A DNA stretch of 64,000 nucleotides from Ureibacillus xyleni (GTDB lineage Bacteria; Bacillota; Bacilli; Bacillales_A; Planococcaceae): NCBI RefSeq assembly GCF_900217795.1, contig NZ_OBMQ01000001.1:124001-188000 (forward strand), in the 5' to 3' direction. The stretch's first letter is position 1, and each line of letters opens with the position of its first letter. This document shows, piece by piece, positions 45,321-53,372 of the stretch. The notes below the pieces were generated by a model that was given only the letters and a program-made list of their open reading frames with translations, had not been told where the DNA came from and did not search any database. The position numbers were made by a program, and so were the translations under genes.

Positions 45321-45506
45321 ATCTTTCTTGAACCATTTATTCCATAATTCGTGAAACAAGACATTTCGTTTAATCATCACTGTATAACCAAAGGCCAAGC
45401 CGACAATTGTGTAGGGATATATGGGGAGTCCAGCAATGAGATTGGCAATTACCATATATGTTAAGGCTACTGGTAGGCAGATACCTAGAATATTGGCGTA
45501 TAGCAT
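45315..45506 (-). CDS. Small membrane protein, two TM segments
   Basis: The 63-residue product has two hydrophobic helices ('ILGICLPVALTYMVIANLIA' and 'YTIVGLAFGYTVMI') and a basic C-terminus ('HELWNKWFKKDQ'). It follows the zinc-ribbon gene on the same strand by 17 bp, so they probably form an operon. Function is unknown; small two-TM proteins include toxins, holin-like proteins and membrane chaperones. Confidence 0.6.
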   Translation of the reverse strand: MLYANILGICLPVALTYMVIANLIAGLPIYPYTIVGLAFGYTVMIKRNVLFHELWNKWFKKDQ

Positions 45507-45523
45507 TAGTTTGTTGAAGTCAC

Positions 45524-45793
45524 TTACTTTACCTCATCTTCCTTCACAAAGGTTGCACATTCTTTTGGAATGACAAAGGCGGTGAATGGCTCTCCTAAAC
45601 CGTTTGTAGGCTGATTTTGGATGGCTTTAATGAGTGATGTATTGGTAAAGCCTAAAGGAATGGCATGTTTACCCGAATAGGTTGCATTTAATTGGTCGAT
45701 ATATTTGCCTCTTGTTAATCCGCATCCACAGGTCTTTTCTTCTAGGGAAAGGTTAAAGATATCGTGACATTGCAAACACATTAAAAGTTTCAT
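45524..45793 (-). CDS. Zinc-ribbon hypothetical protein, 89 residues
   Basis: The N-terminus 'LLMCLQCHDIFNLSLEEKTC' with the following 'GCG' supplies CxxC and CxC ligand pairs. A conserved-looking middle region ('GKYIDQLNATYSGKHAIPLG') follows. Similar small proteins are frequent in Bacillales and have no known role. AAGGAGCG precedes the ATG. Confidence 0.7.
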   Translation of the reverse strand: MKLLMCLQCHDIFNLSLEEKTCGCGLTRGKYIDQLNATYSGKHAIPLGFTNTSLIKAIQNQPTNGLGEPFTAFVIPKECATFVKEDEVK

Positions 45794-46056
45794 ACGTTAC
45801 GCTCCTTTTTATCCACTCAATAATATTTAAAGGATTTTTTATCCCTGCATGTTAAATTGTAATACAGCCGCTCCAATCATTACACCATAATTTGAACAAT
45901 CCTGAATCAAATAGCATACAAAACTAGATGTGTCAAATAGAAGTTTGAAGACCTCTCTTTCCAAACTCTCATTTGTGCAAATGCATGTTCGATTATAGAC
46001 TAAAAGTAGCTTCAATATTGCTTTATGCAAAATTTATAGGAAATGGGGAATTTGAA

Positions 46057-46290
46057 GTGTACCAATATTATATTATCCGATCAACAGATGAGCAGGATGA
46101 AAAAGTAGGAGTGATTGATTCGTTTTCATTAGAAGAAGCACATGCAGTTGCAAAAGTGCGTTTTCAAGATTCTATGAATGCTGGAGAGACGCTACATACG
46201 TTTCAAGCAAATGAAACACTCTCATTTGATGAAAACCATCGATTAAACTTTCCAAAAGGAGAAATGCGGAGTTTAAGTAAGTGGGCTTAG
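46057..46290 (+). CDS. Small hypothetical protein, 77 residues
   Basis: GTG 46057 ('VYQYYIIRSTDEQDEKVGVI') is chosen because GGGG lies upstream; the frame extends to 45973 without a site. The product is a compact beta-alpha unit ('SFSLEEAHAVAKVRFQDS') ending 'RSLSKWA'. No family was recognised. Confidence 0.55.
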   Translation: MYQYYIIRSTDEQDEKVGVIDSFSLEEAHAVAKVRFQDSMNAGETLHTFQANETLSFDENHRLNFPKGEMRSLSKWA

Positions 46291-46354
46291 CTAGGTGGCA
46301 TAGTTTTTAAAAATTGAATAACAGGTTTCTTTGTGAAGCTAAGAGAAATCTACT

Positions 46355-46392
46355 AAATAGCCTTGATGTGATTCGTTTCATCAGGGCTTTCA
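46355..46392 (+). terminator. Terminator
   Basis: AGCCTTGATG pairs with CATCAGGGCT, followed by a T-rich tail. Confidence 0.7.
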
Positions 46393-46495
46393 TATTTATG
46401 AAAAGCAGGTATTCCCCATATCCCTCTCCCCCACTGTCATGAAGCACTTCTCTCATACATATTCTATTAATATAGAAAAGCTAGGAGGGATTGTC

Positions 46496-47491
46496 ATGGA
46501 GAGCGTGGTAGTGGCTTTAGTAGTTAAACCGAATGAAAAGCCGATATTGCAAGATATTTTTAATAGTAGAGCTGAGATTGCACGAGTTGTTGGAATTGAT
46601 GTGGAAAATTTAGGAGAACGAAACCATAATTATTATCAAATTTTTTACCCTAAGTATTTAAATATTAACTTTTGCATGAGTAGTGGTTTGTTTCCATCTA
46701 CTGTTGTGATAGTCAATCATCGTACCTTTGCCGACTTTGAATTATTTGATATGGGACTTAATTATACAAATATTACGGTAGATGTGGCATTCTCTGTTTT
46801 ACAAGAAATGAATGTGAAGGTAGATGGATTGTTGGATGGGAGAATGTATTTTCCAAACAACATGGATGTAATGAATTTTATCGTCAATAATGCCCTACAT
46901 AATAAAGAAGTAAGCCTTGTTGCTAAGGCGCTACTTGTATTTATTCAAACGTACAACTTTGATATCACAATGTCGCGCATTGTGGAGCATTTTTATGAAG
47001 ACATTAGTGTAATTGAACAAGGGCTGCAAGAGTTAATGAACCGAAATTTACTTGTTGAAACTAGAGTAAATGATCCACATGACAGATACTTTTCAATTGC
47101 TGCTAGTTGTGTGAATGAGGCAAAAACCTTGTTAGAAGAGTTTACTGCTACCTCACAAGAACCTGCTTTTATCCCTAACGAAAATACTCCCAGCAATGAA
47201 ATGAAAGTCACTTCTGAAAAGGAAAACGTAATCAATGGGACAAGCCGATTAGATGAAACGGATTATTTATTAGAAGATGCAATAGATTTGGTAATCGACG
47301 TACAAAGAGCTTCAGTTTCGATGTTACAGAGGAAATTTAAAATTGGCTATTCACGAGCTGCTAGAATAGTGGATACGCTTGAAGATTTAGGGGTAGTTGG
47401 ACCACATATAGGAAGTAAGGCCAGAGAAGTATTGGTAGCCAGTGTTGAAGAATTCAGAGATAGAGTAGAGTTATTACGTACTGAAAACTAA
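46496..47491 (+). CDS. Protein with C-terminal FtsK-gamma winged helix
   Basis: ATG 46496 ('[20 protein letters not shown]') has AGGAGGG upstream. The last 70 residues, about 263-331, match the FtsK gamma domain: '[20 protein letters not shown]', then '[20 protein letters not shown]', then '[16 protein letters not shown]'. In FtsK/SpoIIIE this domain reads oriented octamers (KOPS/SRS) and activates XerD. Here it is not attached to a motor. The first 130 residues look like the DUF3846 type ('[20 protein letters not shown]'). The gene lies 260 bp before two serine recombinases, so a role as a recombination directionality or targeting factor is plausible. Confidence 0.75.
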   Translation: MESVVVALVVKPNEKPILQDIFNSRAEIARVVGIDVENLGERNHNYYQIFYPKYLNINFCMSSGLFPSTVVIVNHRTFADFELFDMGLNYTNITVDVAFSVLQEMNVKVDGLLDGRMYFPNNMDVMNFIVNNALHNKEVSLVAKALLVFIQTYNFDITMSRIVEHFYEDISVIEQGLQELMNRNLLVETRVNDPHDRYFSIAASCVNEAKTLLEEFTATSQEPAFIPNENTPSNEMKVTSEKENVINGTSRLDETDYLLEDAIDLVIDVQRASVSMLQRKFKIGYSRAARIVDTLEDLGVVGPHIGSKAREVLVASVEEFRDRVELLRTEN

Positions 47492-47507
47492 ATAAATGAT
47501 TTCGTAC

Positions 47508-47540
47508 TAGACAGAGGAATGGACCTTTGTCTTTTTATTT
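47508..47540 (+). terminator. Terminator
   Basis: AGACAGAGG pairs with CCTTTGTCT, followed by TTTTATTTT. Confidence 0.75.
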
Positions 47541-47753
47541 TGTTTATTTTCAGCAAGATTTGGAAAAAATGAGAAGTGACTTCTTTGAGATGGACATAAC
47601 AAAATACACTTTTTTAAAAGTGAGAAAAATAAGTAGGGAATTTGTGGAAGGATATATTGTTTCAATCCTAGTATTACCGCATCGGTAGAAATTATACTCA
47701 ATAAAAAAATTTTTCTACACATTTTCTACTAAACACGTAAGGAGGTAGCTCAT

Positions 47754-49178
47754 ATGACTTTATTTGATACGAAATTGAAAACCTATATTAGCTATTGTCG
47801 AAAGTCTATTACGGTTAGCAGGATGTCTGCGAGTGAAAGTGTTCAATATCAGAAAGCAGCTAATCAACGCTACGCAGAGTTGCATCAATTAGAACTAGTA
47901 AAGGAATACAGTGATGTTGGGTATTCTGGGAAAGATACGAACCGACCAGAAATTCAAGAAATGTTATGGGACTTGAAATCAGGCGCTGTTGAAGCAGACA
48001 TTTTAGTGATTTATTCGGTTGACCGGTTTGGTAGGGACTTAAAACATAATATAGAAACCATGCTCGAAATCTTAAATTATGTAAAACAAGTAGTCTTTGT
48101 GGCAGAGCGAATGGCAAGTGATTCCGAACACTTTAAAATATTATTTCTCATGCTGACAGGTATGGCTCAAGAAAATCGTGAACGGATTCTTCAAAGAATG
48201 GCTGATGGGAGAAAAGCAAAAGTTCTAACCCGCAAAAGTTTTGACGGTAATTATCCAGCACTTGGTTACGTTAAAAATGAGGAAAAGCTAGTTCCCGCAA
48301 CATTTGAACATACAAATGATCTTCAATTATCACAAGGATTGTTCATATTACAAGCCATATTTCATTCTTATCTATACGGAATGAGCCTAAGACAAATTGC
48401 AAAAATGTTAAATCAGCGCGTTGGTTTTACTAGAAGAGGAAAAGAATGGACGTATAAATCAGTCCAGTATATCTTATCAAATGAAATTTACTGTGGAGTT
48501 TTAAAAGGGACGTTAGAGAATGTTGAAAGTTATCTAGTAGAAAATGCAAATGTTGAAGCGGTTGTGGACCCATTAGTGTTTGAGTTAGTTCAGCAAAAAC
48601 TTCGATTTGAGAAAAGTGGACGGAAAAGAAAAACATCATTCCGCTCCCCTCATTTTACTTTATGTTTAGCGTGTTCTGAACCATTAGTAGAAGAAACCAA
48701 TAGTTTACGCTGTTATAAGTGTTGGGAAGAGGTTGAACTTGTAAAAATTGAACAAGTACTTCTATCGGAAGTATCAAAGTTGATACAGGGTGCGTTGACT
48801 CATTTTAATTTGGAGAGCGAGCGTAAAAGACTATTAGATCAGTATCTGATGAAAAGAAAATTGTTAGTACAAAAGATAAAGGAATTAGATGAAAGAAGAA
48901 AAAGAATTGAGTTGTTGCCGGACCACCATGCATCAAAAAAGAAAATGTTATCAGTAAATACAGAAGCCATAACAGCACAGCAACAGGAACTACTAGTTAC
49001 GAATCATTTAATCGACTTTGTAAAAAGTGCAAATGACAAGAAAATGGCAGACATGATTAAACAAGGCATACCTCATTCTCTTATCGCACTTCCATATTTA
49101 GTTACGGTAGATTTTTTAAATAAACAGATTCAAGTACTATTTCATCGTGAAGTTTTTCAAAGTGTAGGTGAATTATAG
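47754..49178 (+). CDS. Large serine recombinase 1
   Basis: The 474-residue protein has a resolvase catalytic domain ('YISYCRKSITVSRMSASESV' with the nucleophile Ser at about 18; 'ADILVIYSVDRFGRDLKHNI'; 'AQENRERILQRMADGRKA'), a Recombinase domain ('FDGNYPALGYVKNEEKLV'), a zinc ribbon ('LCLACSEPLVEETNSLRCYKC' region) and a coiled coil ('LLVQKIKELDERRKRIELLP'). The N-terminus is unusual, with about 10 residues before the first strand. AAGGAGGTAG precedes the ATG. Only 2 bp separate it from recombinase 2, an arrangement like the ccrA/ccrB pair of SCC elements or Tn4451-type units. Confidence 0.9.
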   Translation: MTLFDTKLKTYISYCRKSITVSRMSASESVQYQKAANQRYAELHQLELVKEYSDVGYSGKDTNRPEIQEMLWDLKSGAVEADILVIYSVDRFGRDLKHNIETMLEILNYVKQVVFVAERMASDSEHFKILFLMLTGMAQENRERILQRMADGRKAKVLTRKSFDGNYPALGYVKNEEKLVPATFEHTNDLQLSQGLFILQAIFHSYLYGMSLRQIAKMLNQRVGFTRRGKEWTYKSVQYILSNEIYCGVLKGTLENVESYLVENANVEAVVDPLVFELVQQKLRFEKSGRKRKTSFRSPHFTLCLACSEPLVEETNSLRCYKCWEEVELVKIEQVLLSEVSKLIQGALTHFNLESERKRLLDQYLMKRKLLVQKIKELDERRKRIELLPDHHASKKKMLSVNTEAITAQQQELLVTNHLIDFVKSANDKKMADMIKQGIPHSLIALPYLVTVDFLNKQIQVLFHREVFQSVGEL

Positions 49179-49180
49179 AC

Positions 49181-50542
49181 ATGAAAGGAATTCGAATTGC
49201 GGTTGGTTATGCAAGAACGTCTGGAATTATTAATCCAAAATCGAGTATTCCAACTCAAATGGAAACGATTAAGAAATACTGCCAAAAGAACAACATCATT
49301 CTAAAACATATTTTTGTTGATGAGTGCAAAACAGGGACAAAGGTTGAAGGGCGAAATCAATATCAAGAAATGAAAAAGTTAATAAAAACTGAACAAATTG
49401 ATATGGTGATTGTTGCTTTTTCTGATCGGCTAGCTAGAGATTCCTACGAATTTATTTTGACGATGAATGATATGGTCGAACAAGGAATCGAGTTTGTAAG
49501 TGTATCTGAAAATCTTACCTCGCATTTTATGTCCCCATTACAAATTGTCATGATGGGCCTTCAAGTAGAATTAGAAAATAAACAGAGAAATCAACGAATT
49601 ATAGAATCATCTAGAGAAAAATTTCGTCAAGGGAAATTTATTTATACGAAGAAGCCGTATGGATATGATGTTGACAAAAACTATTATTTAATCATTAAAG
49701 AAGATGAGGCAGCTATTGTCCGTAGAATATATGAAGAATTTTTGAAAGGAAAAGGAACCACCCTTATTGCGCGAGAGTTAAATGCGGAAGGCTTATATAA
49801 TAAGGAAAAAGAAAAACCGTGGTCCAATGTGAAAGTGAATAATATACTAGAGCATAAAACGTATACAGGGTTAATCTATCATAAAGAAAAGGATGAGGAC
49901 GGAAACTTTTTGTATATTCCGGTATCTGATAGGGAACATCCAGCGATTGTTAGTGTTGATATGTTCGAGGATGTTCAAAGAATTCGACAAAAAAGTAGTC
50001 GTAAAAAGAAAGAAGTGAAAAACTTTCATTTCTTATCGGGAATTTTAATGTGTCCGAATTGTTATTCGAAAATGTACGGCATTGCAGAAAGAGGAATATA
50101 CGCTTGCTATAATAAGAAAACGAACCTAACTCGTTGTCCTACAGTAGATAAAGAAAAAATTGAGTCATTGGTTTTCGAATATTTATCGGAAATGGATTCA
50201 GTGAGACAGGTTACTTCTCAACAGAAGAACCAGAGTAACAAAGAAAAAGAATACAAAAAAATTATGAGTGAAAAGGAACAATGTGAGGTGAAATTTGCAA
50301 AAGCCTTACTTTCATTAGAAACCTTTGAGAAAAATATGGAGATATTAAATCATCAACTGAAGGAGTTACAAGAGGGAAGAGATTTACTTGTATATATCAC
50401 TGATGATGACACATATGATGCCATAATTAAGAAAAATGATTTAAAACAATTAAAAGAACGGTTAAACAAAGAACAGTTGAATTTTACGTTTAACGAAAAA
50501 ATGGAACTTATTCAATTAGAAAATCATCCCGCAGCTAAATGA
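49181..50542 (+). CDS. Large serine recombinase 2
   Basis: The 453-residue protein starts 'MKGIRIAVGYARTSGIINPK' with nucleophile Ser at 14. It then shows 'MVIVAFSDRLARDSYEFILT', 'ELENKQRNQRIIESSREKFR', a Recombinase domain ('KKPYGYDVDKNYYLIIKEDE', 'EHKTYTGLIYHKEKDEDG'), a zinc ribbon ('LMCPNCYSKMYGIAERGIYA', then 'CYNKKTNLTRC') and a C-terminal coiled coil. It is about as long as the first enzyme but not a close copy. Co-translation is likely. Such pairs mediate insertion and excision of elements; attachment sites were not identified. Confidence 0.9.
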   Translation: MKGIRIAVGYARTSGIINPKSSIPTQMETIKKYCQKNNIILKHIFVDECKTGTKVEGRNQYQEMKKLIKTEQIDMVIVAFSDRLARDSYEFILTMNDMVEQGIEFVSVSENLTSHFMSPLQIVMMGLQVELENKQRNQRIIESSREKFRQGKFIYTKKPYGYDVDKNYYLIIKEDEAAIVRRIYEEFLKGKGTTLIARELNAEGLYNKEKEKPWSNVKVNNILEHKTYTGLIYHKEKDEDGNFLYIPVSDREHPAIVSVDMFEDVQRIRQKSSRKKKEVKNFHFLSGILMCPNCYSKMYGIAERGIYACYNKKTNLTRCPTVDKEKIESLVFEYLSEMDSVRQVTSQQKNQSNKEKEYKKIMSEKEQCEVKFAKALLSLETFEKNMEILNHQLKELQEGRDLLVYITDDDTYDAIIKKNDLKQLKERLNKEQLNFTFNEKMELIQLENHPAAK

Positions 50543-50647
50543 TTGTTGGGGATGATTTTTTATTTGAAAAGGTATTGTTTTGAGTAGATATATCAATAAT
50601 GATAAGGAGAGAGAAAACCACTTCTCTCTACCTTAGTGCTGGGTTGT

Positions 50648-50806
50648 TTAATCAGTTTTCTCGAAAACTTTTTTCTCCACTTCTTTCCGAATTTCCGTTT
50701 CTAACGTATGACGAAACAAAAATTCTACTTGATCTTTTGGAGGTAAGTTTAAGAACTGAACAATCCAGTCTTTTTTTGTAGAATTAGGTTCTACATCTTT
50801 ATTCAA
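50648..50806 (-). CDS. Small minus-strand protein, 52 residues
   Basis: A TTG at 50806 is preceded by AGGGGGTGA at ideal spacing; the GTG at 50815 overlaps that site. The product 'MNKDVEPNSTKKDWIVQFLN' continues 'LPPKDQVEFLFRHTLETEIR' and ends 'KEVEKKVFEKTD'. It is helical and charged and looks like a genuine small protein, more so than the plus-strand frame on the other strand. It may be a regulator of the adjacent recombinases; nothing proves this. Confidence 0.5.
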   Translation of the reverse strand: MNKDVEPNSTKKDWIVQFLNLPPKDQVEFLFRHTLETEIRKEVEKKVFEKTD

Positions 50807-50877
50807 TCGTTTCACCCCCTATCCATTGTAGAAAGTATAGACAGGGGATTAAAATCTTAATCCAAAAACTGTATAAT

Positions 50878-50917
50878 AAAATGAGAAGTTGACTATACTG
50901 AACTTCTCATTTTTTCA
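50878..50917. terminator. Bidirectional terminator
   Basis: AATGAGAAGTT pairs with AACTTCTCATT, followed by TTTTC on the plus side and a T-rich tail on the minus side. Confidence 0.8.
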
Positions 50918-51091
50918 TACACCATTATAGCTTGAGAATCCTTATATTATAAGGCTTTTACAACATTTTAAATAACTTCATGAAATTGAAATTTTATGAA
51001 GTTATTTTGAATAGATGGAATAAATGATGGTAACAATTATAGTAAGGATATGGTAACTATTAATGGTAACCATAAGTGTGTGTTTAAGGCA

Positions 51092-51130
51092 CAGAAAAAA
51101 GAGATACTCTCTGCTCAGAGTATCCCTTTT
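51092..51130 (-). terminator. Terminator of the 51135-53105 operon
   Basis: On the minus strand GGGATACTCT pairs with AGAGTATCTC, followed by TTTTTTC. Confidence 0.8.
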
Positions 51131-51134
51131 CTAC

Positions 51135-51368
51135 CTAAATAAACACATATTCGCTTGACGGATTGCTATGTTGCTTTGTCAGGGTTTCATAGCAATCCCA
51201 AAAGAGTGGATCAATATCCGTTAGTTCTTTTCTGTTTTCTACAGCTATGCTTCTTTTGTTAGGGTTAATTTGTTTATGTCTTAACCATAGTGCCTGTTCT
51301 ACCGTAAGATTATGTTCACGAAGTAGTATGGCGATCATGGTGATTTGAAGAAGATGTTGAAATCTCAT
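51135..51368 (-). CDS. Small protein encoded after tyrosine recombinase 3
   Basis: The 77-residue product ('MRFQHLLQITMIAILLREHN' at the start) overlaps the recombinase stop by 4 bp (ATGA), so it is translationally coupled. It contains 'LTVEQALWLRHKQIN' and 'AVENRKELTDIDPLFWDCYE'. This looks like part of a core recombinase fold, so it may be a truncated recombinase relative or an accessory factor. No named family was recognised. Confidence 0.6.
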   Translation of the reverse strand: MRFQHLLQITMIAILLREHNLTVEQALWLRHKQINPNKRSIAVENRKELTDIDPLFWDCYETLTKQHSNPSSEYVFI

Positions 51369-52255
51369 GTTAGTTTCTCCATCGCTGGTCTCAAATCTTC
51401 TACATTTAAATGTTGATATCGTGCAGTAGAACGAAAATCGGTATGCCCTAAAACAGAAGCAATATATTTTTGGTCAACACCTAGTAGAGTTAAGTGTGTA
51501 GCTGTACAATGTCGTATTACATGAGGTGTTACTCGTTTTGTAATGTTGCACTGTTTGACGATTTTTTTAAGATTTACACGAACATCGGCTGCACTGATTG
51601 GTTTGTTGATAAATTTAGGAGATGGAAACAAATAATCCGATCCATTATTCCTTGTTTTCAACATATAGTCACTTAACAATTCATGCAGTGTAGGATGAAG
51701 TGGTAAATAAAGATCTCTTCCACCTTTAATACGCGGAAAATAGATTTTATTATTCTTCAAATCGATGTTTTGTTTTAACAAAGTTCGGGCGGCAGTAATC
51801 CTTGAACCAGTATAATAAATCAAGTTTAATAAAGCGTAGTGAAGTTCTGAAAGTTCTTTTGCAGTAGATAAAATTAGTTTCATTTCATCTGGATCTAGGA
51901 TTTCTGGCAATGGGACATATACGTTTCTTGTTGTAATACCAAGCGTTGGATTCGTTTTAAAATCTAACTCAATTACAAGGTACTTGTACAAAGAACGCAC
52001 ACTGGAAAAGTATCGGGCAATTGAATTTGGCTTATAGGTTTGATCGCGTAAGAAATCAAGATATTCAAGAATATCATCTTTATTAATTTCTTCTGTTAGG
52101 ATGTAGCCATCATATAAATCATACATAAAGGCAGTAAATTTCTTTAAATCCTTTTCGTAGCCATTAATTGTTTCGGGTGAGTAGTTCTTTCTCTTTAAAT
52201 GTCGAAAAAACTTTTTCGTATAAACAGGTAGATCAAAATTTGGCTGAACAATCAT
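51365..52255 (-). CDS. Tyrosine recombinase 3
   Basis: The 296-residue enzyme has a SAM-like N-domain ('YSPETINGYEKDLKKFTAFM'), Arg in 'YYTGSRITAARTLLKQNI', a basic 'RIKGGRDLYLPLHPTLHEL', H-x-x-R in 'TPHVIRHCTATHL', 'VLGHTDFRSTARY' and the Tyr nucleophile in 'RYQHLN'. All catalytic positions are present. It is the middle gene of a three-gene operon (frameshifted regulator, recombinase, small protein), with 4-bp overlaps on both sides. It is not closely related to the recombinases at 27-29 kb. Confidence 0.9.
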   Translation of the reverse strand: MIVQPNFDLPVYTKKFFRHLKRKNYSPETINGYEKDLKKFTAFMYDLYDGYILTEEINKDDILEYLDFLRDQTYKPNSIARYFSSVRSLYKYLVIELDFKTNPTLGITTRNVYVPLPEILDPDEMKLILSTAKELSELHYALLNLIYYTGSRITAARTLLKQNIDLKNNKIYFPRIKGGRDLYLPLHPTLHELLSDYMLKTRNNGSDYLFPSPKFINKPISAADVRVNLKKIVKQCNITKRVTPHVIRHCTATHLTLLGVDQKYIASVLGHTDFRSTARYQHLNVEDLRPAMEKLT

Positions 52256-53105
52256 TGAGCTAATACCTCAACTTCCTGTTGCATCTCTTGTGTTGAATTT
52301 AGTTTATGGTAGTTGTGAACATACCAAGCTAATTTTGGATCCGAATAGTGTAACTCCAAAGATAGTAAGTCATTTGTAAATAGATACTGATATTGCTCGC
52401 GGTAAGACACGTTTGGACTTAACCATAGAATATTTAATACTTTTTGTGGCTCATCAATATGTTGAATGGTTTCATCTGTTGCATAAGAAACGGAGCATTC
52501 ACCTAACCAATTTTCGAATAGACTCAGTTGTTTCCGATCTTCATATAACAGCTGCATGTGCAATACGTTATGATTCCACTGTAATTGAAAGTACAAGTGA
52601 CCACTTGGTAAACTAATGTAGCCCTTTTGATTATTTGGCTCACTATTTCGTTCTTCGCTTTCAGAAAACCAAGCCATTTTTAGCTGCGTGATATTTCGCT
52701 TAATATCTGAAATATCATAAGGTGTCAAAAGATTGTACAGAGTTTGTTGTATCTGTTCCTTAAATTTTTCAACCAGTGAAGTCTGTATGTCTTTGTTTAA
52801 TTTCATTAAGAGAGCATTTAGTTCTCCGATTGTATCTGTTGGTTCAAAAAGAGATAACTGAAGTTGGGATGTTTCCACAGATTGCGATTGAAGTTCTAGT
52901 AATTCATCTAATGACACACGGAAGAAATCGGCATACTTTTTCAACAATTCCTCTAAACTTTCCTTGTTCCTTTCTCTAAAAACCCTACATAACTATGAGA
53001 AATTCCTAAAACCTCCGCCAATCCAGTAATGGTTAAGTTGTGCTTGTTGCGTAACTCCTTTAATCGATTCCCAAGAGCTACTGTTCGTTCATTGTTACTA
53101 CTCAT
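52252..53105 (-). pseudogene. XRE-type regulator with frameshift
   Basis: GGAGG and ATG 53105 start 'MSSNNERTVALGNRLKELRN', followed by a classic Cro/C1 HTH ('LTITGLAEVLGISHSYVGFL', then 'EKGTRKV') and a TAG. One frame over, 'LEELLKKYADFFRVSLDELL' continues exactly where an XRE domain should, and the body (about 230 residues, unknown) runs to 52252. The span is 854 bp, not a multiple of three, so one base seems lost near 52950. The body holds 'LYFQLQWNHNVLHMQLLYED' and no known motif. If the shift is real, operon control is probably lost. A sequencing error is possible. Confidence 0.7.
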
Positions 53106-53372
53106 TTTTATCCTCCTTTTAAAATAGTGAAATAATTAAAATCCTACCCACCTTTCTACATGGTCTAAAGGACATTTTTTCCAAAAATATTAACAATTAA
53201 CCATTTAAATGGAATATTTTTAAAACAACTACATTTCGAACTATTATGTAAATACAGTTAGGTTTAATTCAGCTGACAAAGGAAACACTTTGTCTAAAAA
53301 TGCGATACTAGTGATTGTATTAGATTTTCAATATATAATAGGGATACCAACAAACGAAGAGGTGGTGTAAAC

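Noticed and set aside
45839-46030. Minus-strand frame of 63 codons
   Set aside because: No ribosome site and no domain; overlaps the upstream region of the gene at 46057.
50599-50781. Plus-strand frame of 60 codons
   Set aside because: It has no proper ribosome site, and the minus strand offers a better small gene with AGGGGGTGA (50648-50806).
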